DNA of 64,000 nt. Origin: CAYWWM01 sp965198025. GTDB lineage: Bacteria; Acidobacteriota; Terriglobia; 2-12-FULL-54-10. The notes under the pieces were generated by a model. The model did no database searches. It was not told the DNA's origin and worked only from the letters and a program-made list of their open reading frames with translations. Below, in pieces: positions 8,736 to 18,029 of the stretch. Within the stretch, counting starts at the first letter, position 1, and each line of letters begins with the position of its first letter. Where the stretch lies: positions 3,534,001 to 3,598,000 of the forward strand of contig OZ240237.1 in the NCBI GenBank assembly GCA_965198025.1, in the 5' to 3' direction. The position numbers and the translations under genes are program-made.

Positions 8736-9987
8736 AGACGCGGAACGCGATGGGCCGGGCAGATTTCTGGGACGGATCGTGTACCGGCACGCAAATCCCC
8801 AGATCGCGCTCATCGCCGGGAACCTGAAACCGGCTCTCGACGGTAAAGTCCAATCGGTAGGAAACTGCCTCGAACGGGAACCGTCCGTGGAACTCCGTTG
8901 CATCGGATGACGAGCATGTGATCCCGCCTGCCTCCTGCTCGTCGATGAAACATGAGATTTCTACTCGACCAGAACTGTAAGCTGCATCGGGCAGGAAGAA
9001 CTGCATTGCAAACTCTTGGGCGGGTTCGGGCAGCTCCACTTCCAGTGAAAACTGCTTGGCCGTCCACCGGAACGTTTCGCCCTCGAGGGCGTGCCAGCCT
9101 TCCAGCGGCCGAACCTGCAGTTCGGCCGGGCGTGTCGGGAGCTCATGCGCCTTCCTCAGCCCGAGTTTTGATTCGATCGAACGGACCAGCCGCTTCCAGA
9201 GACTTCTGGGTACTTTTCTCGCCACGATCGGCAATCCCCAGTTTTCTCCCAGCGTGGTGACGATTCCGAAGCTCGCCACCCCATAGGCGAAGTCCTCCAG
9301 CACCTCAAACGAGGCATCCTGCAGCCACTGCATCATGTCGCCTCGAGCATAGACCCGCATTTCCAGCGTTTTCCCGACTCCTCCATGCCAGACGGGATTC
9401 TCGTCCAATACTGTCGATCCATCTCGAAACCTCAGTTCGACGGCCTTCTTCCCGTCCTCCAGATCCACTCCCTGGTAACCCATGCACCCCGGATAATGCT
9501 CAAGGCTCTGTTCAATCAGCGCATACGGGATGGTCAAAACCAGCAGCCCGCCTTCCTTCAGGATCTGGTTTGCGCCTTCAAACGCCAGAATCGCGGGCGG
9601 AAGGGTGTGCTCAAATACATCCGAGGAAATCAAGAAATCCAGCTCTTTGTAGTAGCCCGATGGGTTGTTGATGTCCAGGCGTGGCCTTCGATCGAAGAAC
9701 GTGTTCGTGTACTGGAAACTCTTTTTCAGATACTTCGCGTAGGTCTCGGCACAGGAAAGCCCCACTCCCCGGAACCCCATGGGCGGAACCAGTTTGAGAA
9801 CTTGCGGTTTCCCCAGAAGGTATTTTGTCAGCAAGTAGACAATGCTCCGGTGGCGAACCGTCGAGCCGCAGGACACGCACGACCCCGCCTCCCGGTCGAA
9901 GGACTCGCTCGGCAGTGTGTTGCGCGACCCGCAGATAATGCAGACGAAATCGAGTGTGCCGTTGTTTGTACTCGTGCGATGCGGCAT
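8731..9987 (-). CDS. SAM-dependent methyltransferase with N-terminal zinc ribbon and C-terminal beta-sandwich
   Basis: Cytoplasmic protein of 418 aa with three parts. A treble-clef or zinc-ribbon-like motif has C16-x2-C19 and C37-x2-C40. A class I methyltransferase core follows (about 70-270): LDFLISSDVFEHTLPPAILA and ILKEGGLLVLTIPY fit the later motifs of methyltransferase type 11, but the usual glycine-rich motif I is poor (VGLSCAETYAKYL). A beta-rich C-terminal domain (about 290-418) ends in a segment resembling the accessory domain found in some glycan-biosynthesis proteins. It may act on surface polysaccharide (inference). No operon partner; it is flanked by the repeat at 8400 and an integrase remnant, so it may be a mobile accessory gene. 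Confidence 0.7.
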   Translation of the reverse strand: MPHRTSTNNGTLDFVCIICGSRNTLPSESFDREAGSCVSCGSTVRHRSIVYLLTKYLLGKPQVLKLVPPMGFRGVGLSCAETYAKYLKKSFQYTNTFFDRRPRLDINNPSGYYKELDFLISSDVFEHTLPPAILAFEGANQILKEGGLLVLTIPYALIEQSLEHYPGCMGYQGVDLEDGKKAVELRFRDGSTVLDENPVWHGGVGKTLEMRVYARGDMMQWLQDASFEVLEDFAYGVASFGIVTTLGENWGLPIVARKVPRSLWKRLVRSIESKLGLRKAHELPTRPAELQVRPLEGWHALEGETFRWTAKQFSLEVELPEPAQEFAMQFFLPDAAYSSGRVEISCFIDEQEAGGITCSSSDATEFHGRFPFEAVSYRLDFTVESRFQVPGDERDLGICVPVHDPSQKSARPIAFRVW

Positions 9988-10041
9988 CGCGCGGCCTTCC
10001 TGGTCTGCGGAGAAACAACTACGGGTCGGTGCCGAGCGGTT

Positions 10042-10239
10042 CTACTGCAGATGCATGATCCCGTTCTGCAGATCCACCTGTTGTTTTCGCATCGGGATCA
10101 ACTCGCGATAAGGTCGCAGCCTCATCTCCACCATGATCACGATGATGTTGCGCCAGTATGGAGCTGCGCAGACCTCCAGCCGGGCCTGCTCTGAGGCGGT
10201 CAGGTAGTGCGGCTTGCGCGTCGCAGCCGCCAACGGCAT
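10042..10239 (-). pseudogene. Remnant of a tyrosine recombinase/integrase
   Basis: The 65-codon frame reads as the start of an integrase catalytic domain: HYLTASEQARLEV, then WRNIIVIMVEMRLRPYREL and VDLQNGIMHL, matching the usual 'LT..E...L....M.LR..E.....VDL..' pattern around the first catalytic arginine. It stops directly after that strand, and the second half with the His, Arg and Tyr residues is absent. It is therefore a decayed fragment, not a working enzyme. The rest of 9988-10387 shows a small inverted repeat (CTGACCT copies around 10250-10275) and no gene. Confidence 0.5.
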
Positions 10240-10387
10240 CGGAAACTCCTGACCTGCTCGTGAAAGGGAGGTCAGGTCAGTCGTCTTTAAAAGAGCGCCC
10301 GGAAAGCTGCTGCAGAGCCTGGGAAATCAGGCCATGCAACAGCGTCCGGGCTGACTTGCGGTATTTGATGTTCCGCGAAGATCGGTC

Positions 10388-13300
10388 TTAGAACTCGAAC
10401 CGCAGTCCGAACTGAATCTCTCTCGGCCTCGTTACCGTGTTTCCCGGAAGAACCGTGCCGGCCGACGCCTCAAGATCTGTCTCGTCAAAGCCCTGGTTCT
10501 CCGGAAGACCCAGGTTGTTGCGGTTGAAGATGTTGAAGAACTCCGCGCGGAACTGGACGTTGGTGCTTTCACTGGTCTGGAAGGTCTTGTGCAGCGAGAA
10601 GTCGAAGTTGACCCTCCCCGGGCCTAGCAGAGTATTTCTCCCGAGGTTCCCGTAGAGTCCCAGCTGGCCAACGCCAAAAGCACAGGGATCGTACCACCGG
10701 GATGTCTTGTTCCAGGAATCCACGGAGCGCCCTACCGGGCCGCCCTCGATTGTCGTTGACCCGGATATGCAGCCGGCGCTCGAACCCTCCGTGGGGTTGT
10801 TGGAAAAGCCTGGCAGCAAGTCGGGACGGTCCGCCCGGCCGCCGTCCTGATTCCCGTCGGTGTCCGAGCCGACTCGGATCGTATAGGGCGACCCCGAAGA
10901 GATTGTCGTGAGCCCGGCAATCTCCCAACCGCCGAACAAGGCGCCCATCGCACCCTCCCCCTGGAACGGAAGCGGGTAGCTGTAGTTGATGCCGAAGTTG
11001 TTGACAGCATCAAAGCTCGCCCGGGCATAATCCCGGTTTGCATCGCCTGGATCGAGCGAATTCTGCGGTTCCCGCCGGAAATCTCCGGTGGACACCGTGG
11101 AGGCGTTGTCCATCGCCCGGGACCAGGTATAGAGGAACTGGAACGCCGCTCCGGCCGTGGTGCGTCGCGTGAACTTGGTCTGCAACCCGTTGTAGAGGGA
11201 CTGGCCGACCCATTCAATCGTACGCAACTGGTCGAAGACGGGATTCCGGTGCTCTAAGCTACCCCCGGGGCACAAGGGATTCACCCCGCCCGGCAAATCC
11301 TCGTGGGCAAAGCACTTCCGGCCGTCCGGCAGAATCGTCTCGTACGGCGTGTTCAGTTCGTTGAACTTCGGCAAGTTGTGGGTCTTGGCTCCGACATAGG
11401 CCACTTCGACCACGTTGTTCTCGCCCAACTGCTGCTGAATCGTGAGGTTCCAATGGTATTTGGTGGCCATCTGCATCTTTGAAGCGACACCATTCACCGA
11501 AACCGCGACGCGCCCCGACCCCATCAGATCCGCAGGCGTCAAGGTCAGATTACGGCGCTCTGACACCAGGTTGTAATAGGGAGGGTATTTCCCGACGTTC
11601 ACCGAGTACAGGTGAGGCAGCACCTGGTCATGGAAAACGCCGGCTCCGCCTCGCAGCACCGTCGAGGCGCTGTCATTCAACTGCAAGGCAAACCCGAACC
11701 GGGGTTGGAAGTTCTTCTTCGAGGCGTTAAAGTAGCTGTCGATCTCCGGCTCAAGCGTAAGCGCCGGATCCAGAATATTCACCAGTTGCGCGGCAAGATT
11801 GTTCGCCTCCGTTGCATCGGTGACCGTTTCATACCGCAGCCCCAGGTTCAACGTCAGCCGCGGAGACACTTGCCAGTCATCCTGCGCGTAGGCGGCAATG
11901 AACGACTGCCGGAATCCCCGGTACGCGTGGCCCACCGAAAGCGGCGTTCGCGAATCGCCCGGCTGCGTGACGAAACGAAAATCGCGGATGTTCCCTGTCA
12001 GGAAATTCTCAAAGCTCCGGAAACGGTACCGCCCGCGCAAGGACGTGTTGTTTGACGCATTGTCCTGCATTCGTTTAAAGCTTCCACCGAATTTGAAGGT
12101 ATGGTTTCCCCGGATCACGCTCAGGTCATCCCCAAACTCCCACAGATTGTAGAAATAGAACCGTGGGACCGTGTTGCTGGTTCCCAAATTGTTGAGACCC
12201 CGGCCGCCAATTGCTGCCTGAGTCCCGGAGATCGTCATTATCCCCATGGGCAGGCCCGGTACGAAGGAGAACTCCGGCCCGAGATCCGTGTCGGGCAGAG
12301 CATTGCGCTTCTGCACTGTGCGATTGAAGGCCACACGTAAAGAGTTGAGCACCGTCGGAGAAATGATGCTGTTCGTTTGAATGGTCGCATACTGCCTGCG
12401 AGAAGTCAGGAGCTCCGAAAAGCCGGGGATTCCATCGAACCCGGGGGTCCTTTGGATGTCATCGTCTATGATGTATCTTCCAAAGATGCTGTGGTTGTCA
12501 TTGATCTGGTGGTCAATCCGCCCATTGACATAATCCTGCCTTGTGGCCACCGAAGGCGCGGTAATGTAGAATCCCAGACCGTTGTTCAACAAGGGGATAC
12601 TATCCGGATCATTCGCCGTCGGGTAGAGGTCCAGAAAAGGTTGCATTCTGGGATTGATCTCTACTTGCGTTTTCGGCGTGCCGTCCGGGTTGCGGCCCAG
12701 AATCCCCAGCTTGCCGTCGGGCGAGGGCACGATCGGCACCTGCGGCGTGCCTCTCCTTCTTCGCAAGCCCTCATAGGCTGCGAAGAAGAAGGTCCGGTCC
12801 TGCACGATCGGCCCTCCGATCGAGCCACCGAATTGATTCTGCACAAACGGCGGCCGGGCTACGATGTTTTCCTCGGGGTCGTCAAAAAACCCATACTCCG
12901 CCGCGTCGAACTCGTCGTTGCGGTGGAATTCAAACAGGCTCCCATGGAACTGGTTCGTCCCGGATTTGGTCACGGCCGAGACCACCGCGCCGGTCGCCCG
13001 CCCGTGCTCGGCGCTGAACGTGTTCGTAATCACCTGAAATTCCCGGATCGCGTCCACTCCCATGTTGACTCCCGCGGCGCCTCCGGGCGTGCTATTGCCA
13101 TGGTCGTTAATGTCCGTTCCATCCAGCAGGAAGCTGTTCGAGTAAGCACGGCTCCCGGCGACGCTGAATTTGGTCCCCGTGCTGTTGCCGCCAAATCCAC
13201 TCCCGGAGCCGCCGCCATATTCGATGACACCGGCTTGCAGCAGCGCCAGTTGATCCCAGCTTCTCCCATTGAGCGGCATGCTCTCGATGGTTTGCTGGTT

Positions 13301-13711
13301 CACTAACGTGCCCAGGGTCGATGATCTGGTCTCGATCAGCGGGGCCTCCCCGGTCACTTCCACCGTTTGCGTCACCGCTCCCACCGCCAGCGTGAAATCT
13401 ACCACTGCTGTCCGGCCCACGGTCAGCACAATCCCGGAGCGAACCTGGGTTTGGAACCCATCCAATTGGGCTCTCACTTGAAAGTTGCCTAAGCTGAGCG
13501 CCGGAGCCGTATACCCCCCGGTCGCATTGGCTGTTATGGTACGGGAAATCCCCGTATCCTGATTGGTCAGTACCACAGTGGCTCCCGGCAAGACTGCGCC
13601 CGATTCATCGCGCACCGTCCCCAAGATCGTTCCTGTGTTGACCTGGGCCACTGCCAACTGGCCCCATAAGATTGCCGCGAAAACAACTGCAACTACACTT
13701 GTTGATTTCAT
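10388..13711 (-). CDS. TonB-dependent receptor with carboxypeptidase-regulatory domain (Oar-like, copy 1)
   Basis: Outer-membrane receptor of 1107 aa, expected to take up or bind a large substrate with energy from TonB (family knowledge). A signal peptide (about 1-22) is followed by a carboxypeptidase-regulatory-like Ig fold (TGTILGTVRDESGAVLPGAT), a plug domain (SMPLNGRSWDQLALLQAGV, FLLDGTDINDHG, SGTNQFHGSLFEFHRND) and a long barrel ending in the terminal-aromatic signature QFGLRFEF. An SD (GGAGAGG) precedes the start. It is monocistronic and flanked by an integrase remnant and an IS remnant. The substrate cannot be inferred. Confidence 0.92.
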   Translation of the reverse strand: MKSTSVVAVVFAAILWGQLAVAQVNTGTILGTVRDESGAVLPGATVVLTNQDTGISRTITANATGGYTAPALSLGNFQVRAQLDGFQTQVRSGIVLTVGRTAVVDFTLAVGAVTQTVEVTGEAPLIETRSSTLGTLVNQQTIESMPLNGRSWDQLALLQAGVIEYGGGSGSGFGGNSTGTKFSVAGSRAYSNSFLLDGTDINDHGNSTPGGAAGVNMGVDAIREFQVITNTFSAEHGRATGAVVSAVTKSGTNQFHGSLFEFHRNDEFDAAEYGFFDDPEENIVARPPFVQNQFGGSIGGPIVQDRTFFFAAYEGLRRRRGTPQVPIVPSPDGKLGILGRNPDGTPKTQVEINPRMQPFLDLYPTANDPDSIPLLNNGLGFYITAPSVATRQDYVNGRIDHQINDNHSIFGRYIIDDDIQRTPGFDGIPGFSELLTSRRQYATIQTNSIISPTVLNSLRVAFNRTVQKRNALPDTDLGPEFSFVPGLPMGIMTISGTQAAIGGRGLNNLGTSNTVPRFYFYNLWEFGDDLSVIRGNHTFKFGGSFKRMQDNASNNTSLRGRYRFRSFENFLTGNIRDFRFVTQPGDSRTPLSVGHAYRGFRQSFIAAYAQDDWQVSPRLTLNLGLRYETVTDATEANNLAAQLVNILDPALTLEPEIDSYFNASKKNFQPRFGFALQLNDSASTVLRGGAGVFHDQVLPHLYSVNVGKYPPYYNLVSERRNLTLTPADLMGSGRVAVSVNGVASKMQMATKYHWNLTIQQQLGENNVVEVAYVGAKTHNLPKFNELNTPYETILPDGRKCFAHEDLPGGVNPLCPGGSLEHRNPVFDQLRTIEWVGQSLYNGLQTKFTRRTTAGAAFQFLYTWSRAMDNASTVSTGDFRREPQNSLDPGDANRDYARASFDAVNNFGINYSYPLPFQGEGAMGALFGGWEIAGLTTISSGSPYTIRVGSDTDGNQDGGRADRPDLLPGFSNNPTEGSSAGCISGSTTIEGGPVGRSVDSWNKTSRWYDPCAFGVGQLGLYGNLGRNTLLGPGRVNFDFSLHKTFQTSESTNVQFRAEFFNIFNRNNLGLPENQGFDETDLEASAGTVLPGNTVTRPREIQFGLRFEF

Positions 13712-13836
13712 ATGCCCCTCTCCTTGATCTCCCCTTCGTCAATTGCGACTGGTTGAACCGGAACCACGGTCGCCTCACAGCTTCCGGCTGTTTCGGAGAA
13801 TTACTATGGCAAGCTGCTAACGCTTACCCGATTTCA

Positions 13837-14090
13837 TCAAACAATGGCACGCATCACACGGGAACTTCCATGCACAAACCCGACGTGGGCACTACAATGA
13901 ACCGGGATTTCCTTGTTCGACCGGGACCGATGGCAACTGAGACGCGTTATCTTCACAGCCTGCTTGCCTTCCTGGATCCTCTGCTCTGCTGTCCCACGTT
14001 TGTTATAGAACCGCACCACCGCCCGACTCGGCAGTGTCAGAGTCGTTACGATGAAGCCCACTCGCGGGTTCTACCTTGACCACCGATTAA
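13837..14090 (-). pseudogene. IS1380-family transposase remnant
   Basis: The frame at 13837-14061 contains GFIVTTLTLPSRAVVRFYNK followed by RGTAEQRIQEGKQAVKITRLSCH, the C-terminal hallmark of IS1380-type DDE transposases. In the intact family the sequence then continues through a conserved SNEVRL-type stretch, but here it leaves frame after RSNKE. Upstream, a shifted frame reads VVKVE, another family piece, so there is a small deletion between them. Only a scrap of the gene remains and no terminal inverted repeats were found. The remainder of 13712-14449 shows no other gene. Confidence 0.72.
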
Positions 14091-14449
14091 AACTATACAC
14101 CCATCTGCGTCCCACCGAGCACGATTTTTTCTCCGAGAGGGCCATCGGCTCAGAACCCCCCGTTGGAACTCACCCGCGATCCCCCGAACCCGACCTGCAA
14201 AAACCGGTTGAAGGACGGCTGCAATGCCTGTTTTTCACTCTCACCCATGGGGTTTACGCCTCCCAACGCTCCTATTGTTGCTGAAACCCGGATCAATATT
14301 GACGTGGGAGGTTAGCAGATGGTTGCAGCTGCGTTTTCAAAATGGAAATGCGGGTCTACAGCCTTCCGGCGAAACCCCACGTAACAGGGTCGGCTGTCCA
14401 GATATGCCATGAGCCGACTCTACCACCAGCGTCTCAGTAGACATTACCC

Positions 14450-14607
14450 AGGAATGTCATCCCGAGGAACGTCCTGTCCCGCCTGTCCCGAGATCAACCG
14501 AGGGGAGCGAAGCCGAGGACGAAACGACATATCGGTGTCGTTTCGGACGAGGGATCTGCTCTTCTCCATCTCTGCAAAATCTGCCGTTTCCCGTCTTCAC
14601 CGCGCGA
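14450..14607. repeat. Mosaic intergenic repeat, copy 2
   Basis: Near copy of 8436-8599, starting AGGAATGTCATCCCGAGG. It contains the same hairpin (GAAACGACAT, loop ATCG, GTGTCGTTTC) around 14520-14545 and the phrase GAGGGATCTGCTCTTCTC. It runs without a break into the 3' end of the DUF5916 gene, whose TGA stop at 14597-14599 lies inside the shared CCGTCTTCACCGCGCGAT segment. Confidence 0.75.
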
Positions 14608-16789
14608 TCATGTAGGTGAACTTGGCGATCAGCGCCCGGTCGATCAGCTCGCCGGAAATCGAGTGCCGCCGCTCGTTGTAGACCAGGAAGAAGTCCGACA
14701 GCGGCCGGTGGATGATGTTGAACCGCACGTTCGAGCTCCACTGTCGCGTGTCGTTGTTGTACTGGATCAGCGCGTTCAGGAACATCGACGTCGAAAACGA
14801 GTAGTCGACGCGCGTCGCCAGCAGGTTCGTCTGGAAGTGCCCTTCCGGCAGGCTGATGTTGTTGTGGGTATACACAGCCGCTGTGTTCAATTTGTAGCTC
14901 CACCGCAACCGGCCCACTAGCTGGTACTGATGCCGGGAACCGCTGAAAAACCCTCCCAGTCGGTAGCGCCCCTCCGCGCTGATCTTCCGGCTTTCGTCGC
15001 TGCGCGCGATCAGAAACCATTCGTTGAAGCGGTACCCTCCCGGTGCGATGGCGATGTTCCGGTTGCGGTTGATGAGGAAGTCTTCCCGGAACCTCTCCAG
15101 GTTCGTTTCGTACCCCACCTCCACCCAGGAACTGTCCTGAAAAGTCGTCGAAAAGTGGTAGTTGAGGGATTGTGTCTCGAGCGTCCCTTCCCGGTCCAGA
15201 ACGAATCGGTGATTGCTGTGCATGTCGAATTCCCGGACGGTTCCCTGCAGACGTTCCGGCCGAACCACTCTGCCAAAGTGCCCGGCCACCTTCCGGATTC
15301 CCAGCCGGGGCGTGAACCCCATCTCGTCCACAAAGTCTTCCTGCACGCTCGTGTACGATGTCCGCAAATCCCACTCGGTGGTTTCGTAGTGCACCGCCAC
15401 CCGGCCCCCCATGTCCTTCTGGTCTCCGCTGCGTCCCGGAACGAACGACCGGGCCAGATACGAGGTCACGCTCAGCGCCTGCCCGAACCGCAAATTCGCG
15501 TCCAACCCTGCCACCCGGTTGAAATACGGCGAGTCGAGCGACTCCTTGTTCACCACCATGGCGCCGATATCGGAGCTCGCGAAGATGTTCCGGCGCACGC
15601 GCGCCACCGTGAAGTTCGCCGCCGGCGCCGCGCCGAACTCCTCCTGCTGGATGTTCAGGAACCCCAGTTCCCACGGACCGGTGCGTCCCGAGAGCCGTGT
15701 CCCCCCCAGGATCGGAATCGGGGTTCCTTCTTCGGACAGACCGACGCGCCGGCTGAAGAACAGGATCAGGTCGTCCGACTCCGTAAATTCTCTGCGGCCG
15801 TCTCCGCCGAACGCGAAGATCCCGGAGTTTTCCAGGAAGAATTCGCGCTTTTCCGGGAAGAACAGGCTGAACCGCGTCAGATTGATCTGCTGCTCGTCGG
15901 CTTCCACTTGCGAGAAGTCCGTGTTGTAGGTGAAGTCCCAGGTCAGCCCCGACGTCAGCCCGTACTTCACGTCCAAGCCCCCGTCCCCCACCAGATTCTT
16001 GTGGCCGCCGGAAAACTGCCCGAAGCTCGAAACCACGTAGGGCTTCACGCGAATGTTCGATCCCGGATGGATGTCCTCCAGGTCTTCCAGCGTCCCCGCC
16101 AGCGACACTCGGTTCAGGTCGTAGATGCGCGGCAGCGGCGACCAGAAGCTGTCCTCGTTCTTCCGCCGCAGCCGGCGCTGGAAATTGATCCCCCAGGTCT
16201 GCACGTTGGTTTCGCGGAATTTCAGCGTCTGGAACGGAATCGCGATTTCCGCCGTCCACCCCTCTGCCGTGGTTTGGGTTTCCACCGTCCAGATGGCGTC
16301 CCAGTTCTCATCCATCTGCCGCCCCTCGTTCGTGATCTGCGCGTCCCATTTGGCGCCGCCGGCGTTCACCGCAAACACGTAGCCGTTGCGCTGGTCGTGG
16401 AACGTGTCCAGGATGATCTCGACCGTGTCTCCCTGCTCGTGGTCGAAATCCTTTTTCAGGTCGTTCACGATCACCAGCTCCGGCTCCGAATCCCTCGCCA
16501 GAATCCCGATGTAGAGGTTGTCGCTGTCGTAGAGAATGCGGACTTCTGTTGCTTCCGACGCCGGCTGGTCTTGCTGCGGCTCGTTCTGGATGAAGTTCCC
16601 CGCCACCCCCGTCCGGCCCCAGGACGACTCATTCAGTTCGCCGTCTACCACGATCTGCTCGTCCGTCTTCATCGGCTTCAGCCGCCGTTCCAAACGCGCC
16701 GACGCGTAGTCGATCTGCGCGCTAAGCCCCGTCGCGAACAGCCAGCCGACGAACCAAATGAAAAGGGATTGCGTCCAACGCACCGGCAA
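14597..16789 (-). CDS. DUF5916 protein: CBM9-like domain plus outer-membrane beta barrel (copy 2)
   Basis: Paralogue of the gene at 6099 (730 aa), with the same order: signal peptide, a CBM9-like domain (IVVDGELNESSWGR, LYDSDNLYIGILARD, EIILDTFHDQRNGYVFAVN), then a DUF5916 barrel with the VEADEQQINLTRFSLFFPEK hallmark. The start appears to be TTG at 16787-16789, with GAGG six bases upstream; no ATG gives a complete signal peptide. Similarity to copy 1 is moderate through the body but nearly perfect over the last 145 bases. The gene stands alone, with a candidate promoter at 16820-16849. Confidence 0.84.
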   Translation of the reverse strand: MPVRWTQSLFIWFVGWLFATGLSAQIDYASARLERRLKPMKTDEQIVVDGELNESSWGRTGVAGNFIQNEPQQDQPASEATEVRILYDSDNLYIGILARDSEPELVIVNDLKKDFDHEQGDTVEIILDTFHDQRNGYVFAVNAGGAKWDAQITNEGRQMDENWDAIWTVETQTTAEGWTAEIAIPFQTLKFRETNVQTWGINFQRRLRRKNEDSFWSPLPRIYDLNRVSLAGTLEDLEDIHPGSNIRVKPYVVSSFGQFSGGHKNLVGDGGLDVKYGLTSGLTWDFTYNTDFSQVEADEQQINLTRFSLFFPEKREFFLENSGIFAFGGDGRREFTESDDLILFFSRRVGLSEEGTPIPILGGTRLSGRTGPWELGFLNIQQEEFGAAPAANFTVARVRRNIFASSDIGAMVVNKESLDSPYFNRVAGLDANLRFGQALSVTSYLARSFVPGRSGDQKDMGGRVAVHYETTEWDLRTSYTSVQEDFVDEMGFTPRLGIRKVAGHFGRVVRPERLQGTVREFDMHSNHRFVLDREGTLETQSLNYHFSTTFQDSSWVEVGYETNLERFREDFLINRNRNIAIAPGGYRFNEWFLIARSDESRKISAEGRYRLGGFFSGSRHQYQLVGRLRWSYKLNTAAVYTHNNISLPEGHFQTNLLATRVDYSFSTSMFLNALIQYNNDTRQWSSNVRFNIIHRPLSDFFLVYNERRHSISGELIDRALIAKFTYMIAR

Positions 16790-16819
16790 CCGAGTCCTCT
16801 TTCTCTTCCCGCCTGAAGA

Positions 16820-16849
16820 ATCCTAGGACAGAACCCCCTTCCCGGTCAA
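16820..16849 (-). promoter_or_regulatory. Candidate promoter of DUF5916 copy 2
   Basis: Read on the minus strand: TTGACC (16849-16844), 18-base spacer ending in TTCTGTCC, TAGGAT (16825-16820), about 30 bases before the TTG start. Its layout and part of the spacer match the element at 8397-8426. Confidence 0.4.
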
Positions 16850-17000
16850 CTTCCGATCCGCCTCGGACGTCTCTTTTGACCACCCTGCCCGAACGAACGG
16901 ATTGCCAACCGGTCTCGCCCCACTCACTACTGCCGCTCGCTGCTCCCGTTCAATGCTACGATGGTAAGCTGGATACCGTTATGAATCGTCGCAAGGCTGT

Positions 17001-17993
17001 ATGAGTAGTCGCAGACTATGGATCGTTGCGCTGGCGGGAATCCTGCTGGCCGCCGCCGCTCTGGCTCTGGTACTGTGGCGGCGCTCCGCCGAGAGCGGTC
17101 CCGCGCTGTTTCAGCTGCTTCCTCCGGAGGCCGACCTCTACGCCCTGGTCGATTTCGCCGCCCTGCAACGCAACGCCGCCGTGCGAGAGTTCCTGGCCGA
17201 CCCGCCCGAGCTTTCCATGGAGGATGACTACCGGCGCTTCGTCCGGGAATCCGGATTCCGCTACCAGGACGACCTGCGCCAGCTCGCCCTCGCTCGGCTC
17301 GATTCCAACTACGTCGGTGCCGCCCGCATTGCCATAAACCGCTCCCGAATGCTCCAATATTTGCAAAACTGGAATTCCGAAAGAACCGAAGGAACCGGAG
17401 GAACCGAAAAAACTGAAGTGCTCGGAACCACGGTTTTTATCTTCGGCCAAGTGCGCCCCTTCCGGCTGGCTCTGCCCGCACCGGGTCTGGCCGTCTTTAC
17501 CATCAGTGAAGATAACAGATTGATTGAAAAGGTGTTAGCGCTCCACGCCAACGGCTCCGACCGCGATTCCGCCGCCTCGGAATTGGCCGTCTCTGGCGAA
17601 CTGCCCCGGTTGTCACAGCAAAACGCCCTTTCGCTGGTCCTGCGCAGCGACCGCCTGAGAAGTCAAGGCCTCCCGCAACCCGAATCCGGACCCTTTCGCT
17701 TTGGCGGGCCGTTGTTGCAAGGCAGCAGGGCGCTTTACGTCGCAATGCAGAGCCGACTTGCACAACTCGATTTCCAGGTTGAGAATCTCTGCGAAGACGA
17801 GGCTGCCGCTGGGCGGTTTGCCAGCATGATGCAGAGCTTGCTGGTGTTGCTCCGCGCGGCTCCCGTGGACGACCCCGACGGCTTGCAGGAGAAGCTTGCC
17901 ATCCTGCTCCAGGACATCAACGTGCAGCAGGTCTCCGATTCGGTTTTGTTGCGGTGGCAGTGGGACGCCGAAATGCTGCGCCGCCTGGAATGA
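17001..17993 (+). CDS. Conserved-looking membrane-anchored protein of unknown function
   Basis: Not recognised. The 330-aa protein starts with a basic N-terminus and one hydrophobic helix (about 6-25, LWIVALAGILLAAAALALVL), so it is probably a bitopic inner-membrane protein with a periplasmic body. The body begins LFQLLPPEADLYALVDFAAL, a pattern seen in other bacterial proteins of unknown function that start with a comparable 'P.dA.lyalVDv..L' strand (inference). At about 123-137 a low-complexity stretch (ERTEGTGGTEKTE) is encoded by imperfect repeats of GAACCGRAGG and looks like a microsatellite-type insertion. It lies 36 bases upstream of thiL, so the two may be co-transcribed. Confidence 0.65.
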   Translation: MSSRRLWIVALAGILLAAAALALVLWRRSAESGPALFQLLPPEADLYALVDFAALQRNAAVREFLADPPELSMEDDYRRFVRESGFRYQDDLRQLALARLDSNYVGAARIAINRSRMLQYLQNWNSERTEGTGGTEKTEVLGTTVFIFGQVRPFRLALPAPGLAVFTISEDNRLIEKVLALHANGSDRDSAASELAVSGELPRLSQQNALSLVLRSDRLRSQGLPQPESGPFRFGGPLLQGSRALYVAMQSRLAQLDFQVENLCEDEAAAGRFASMMQSLLVLLRAAPVDDPDGLQEKLAILLQDINVQQVSDSVLLRWQWDAEMLRRLE

Positions 17994-18029
17994 CGACTGG
18001 TTCCGCGCGTAGGTCAAAGTGAGAAGTCT

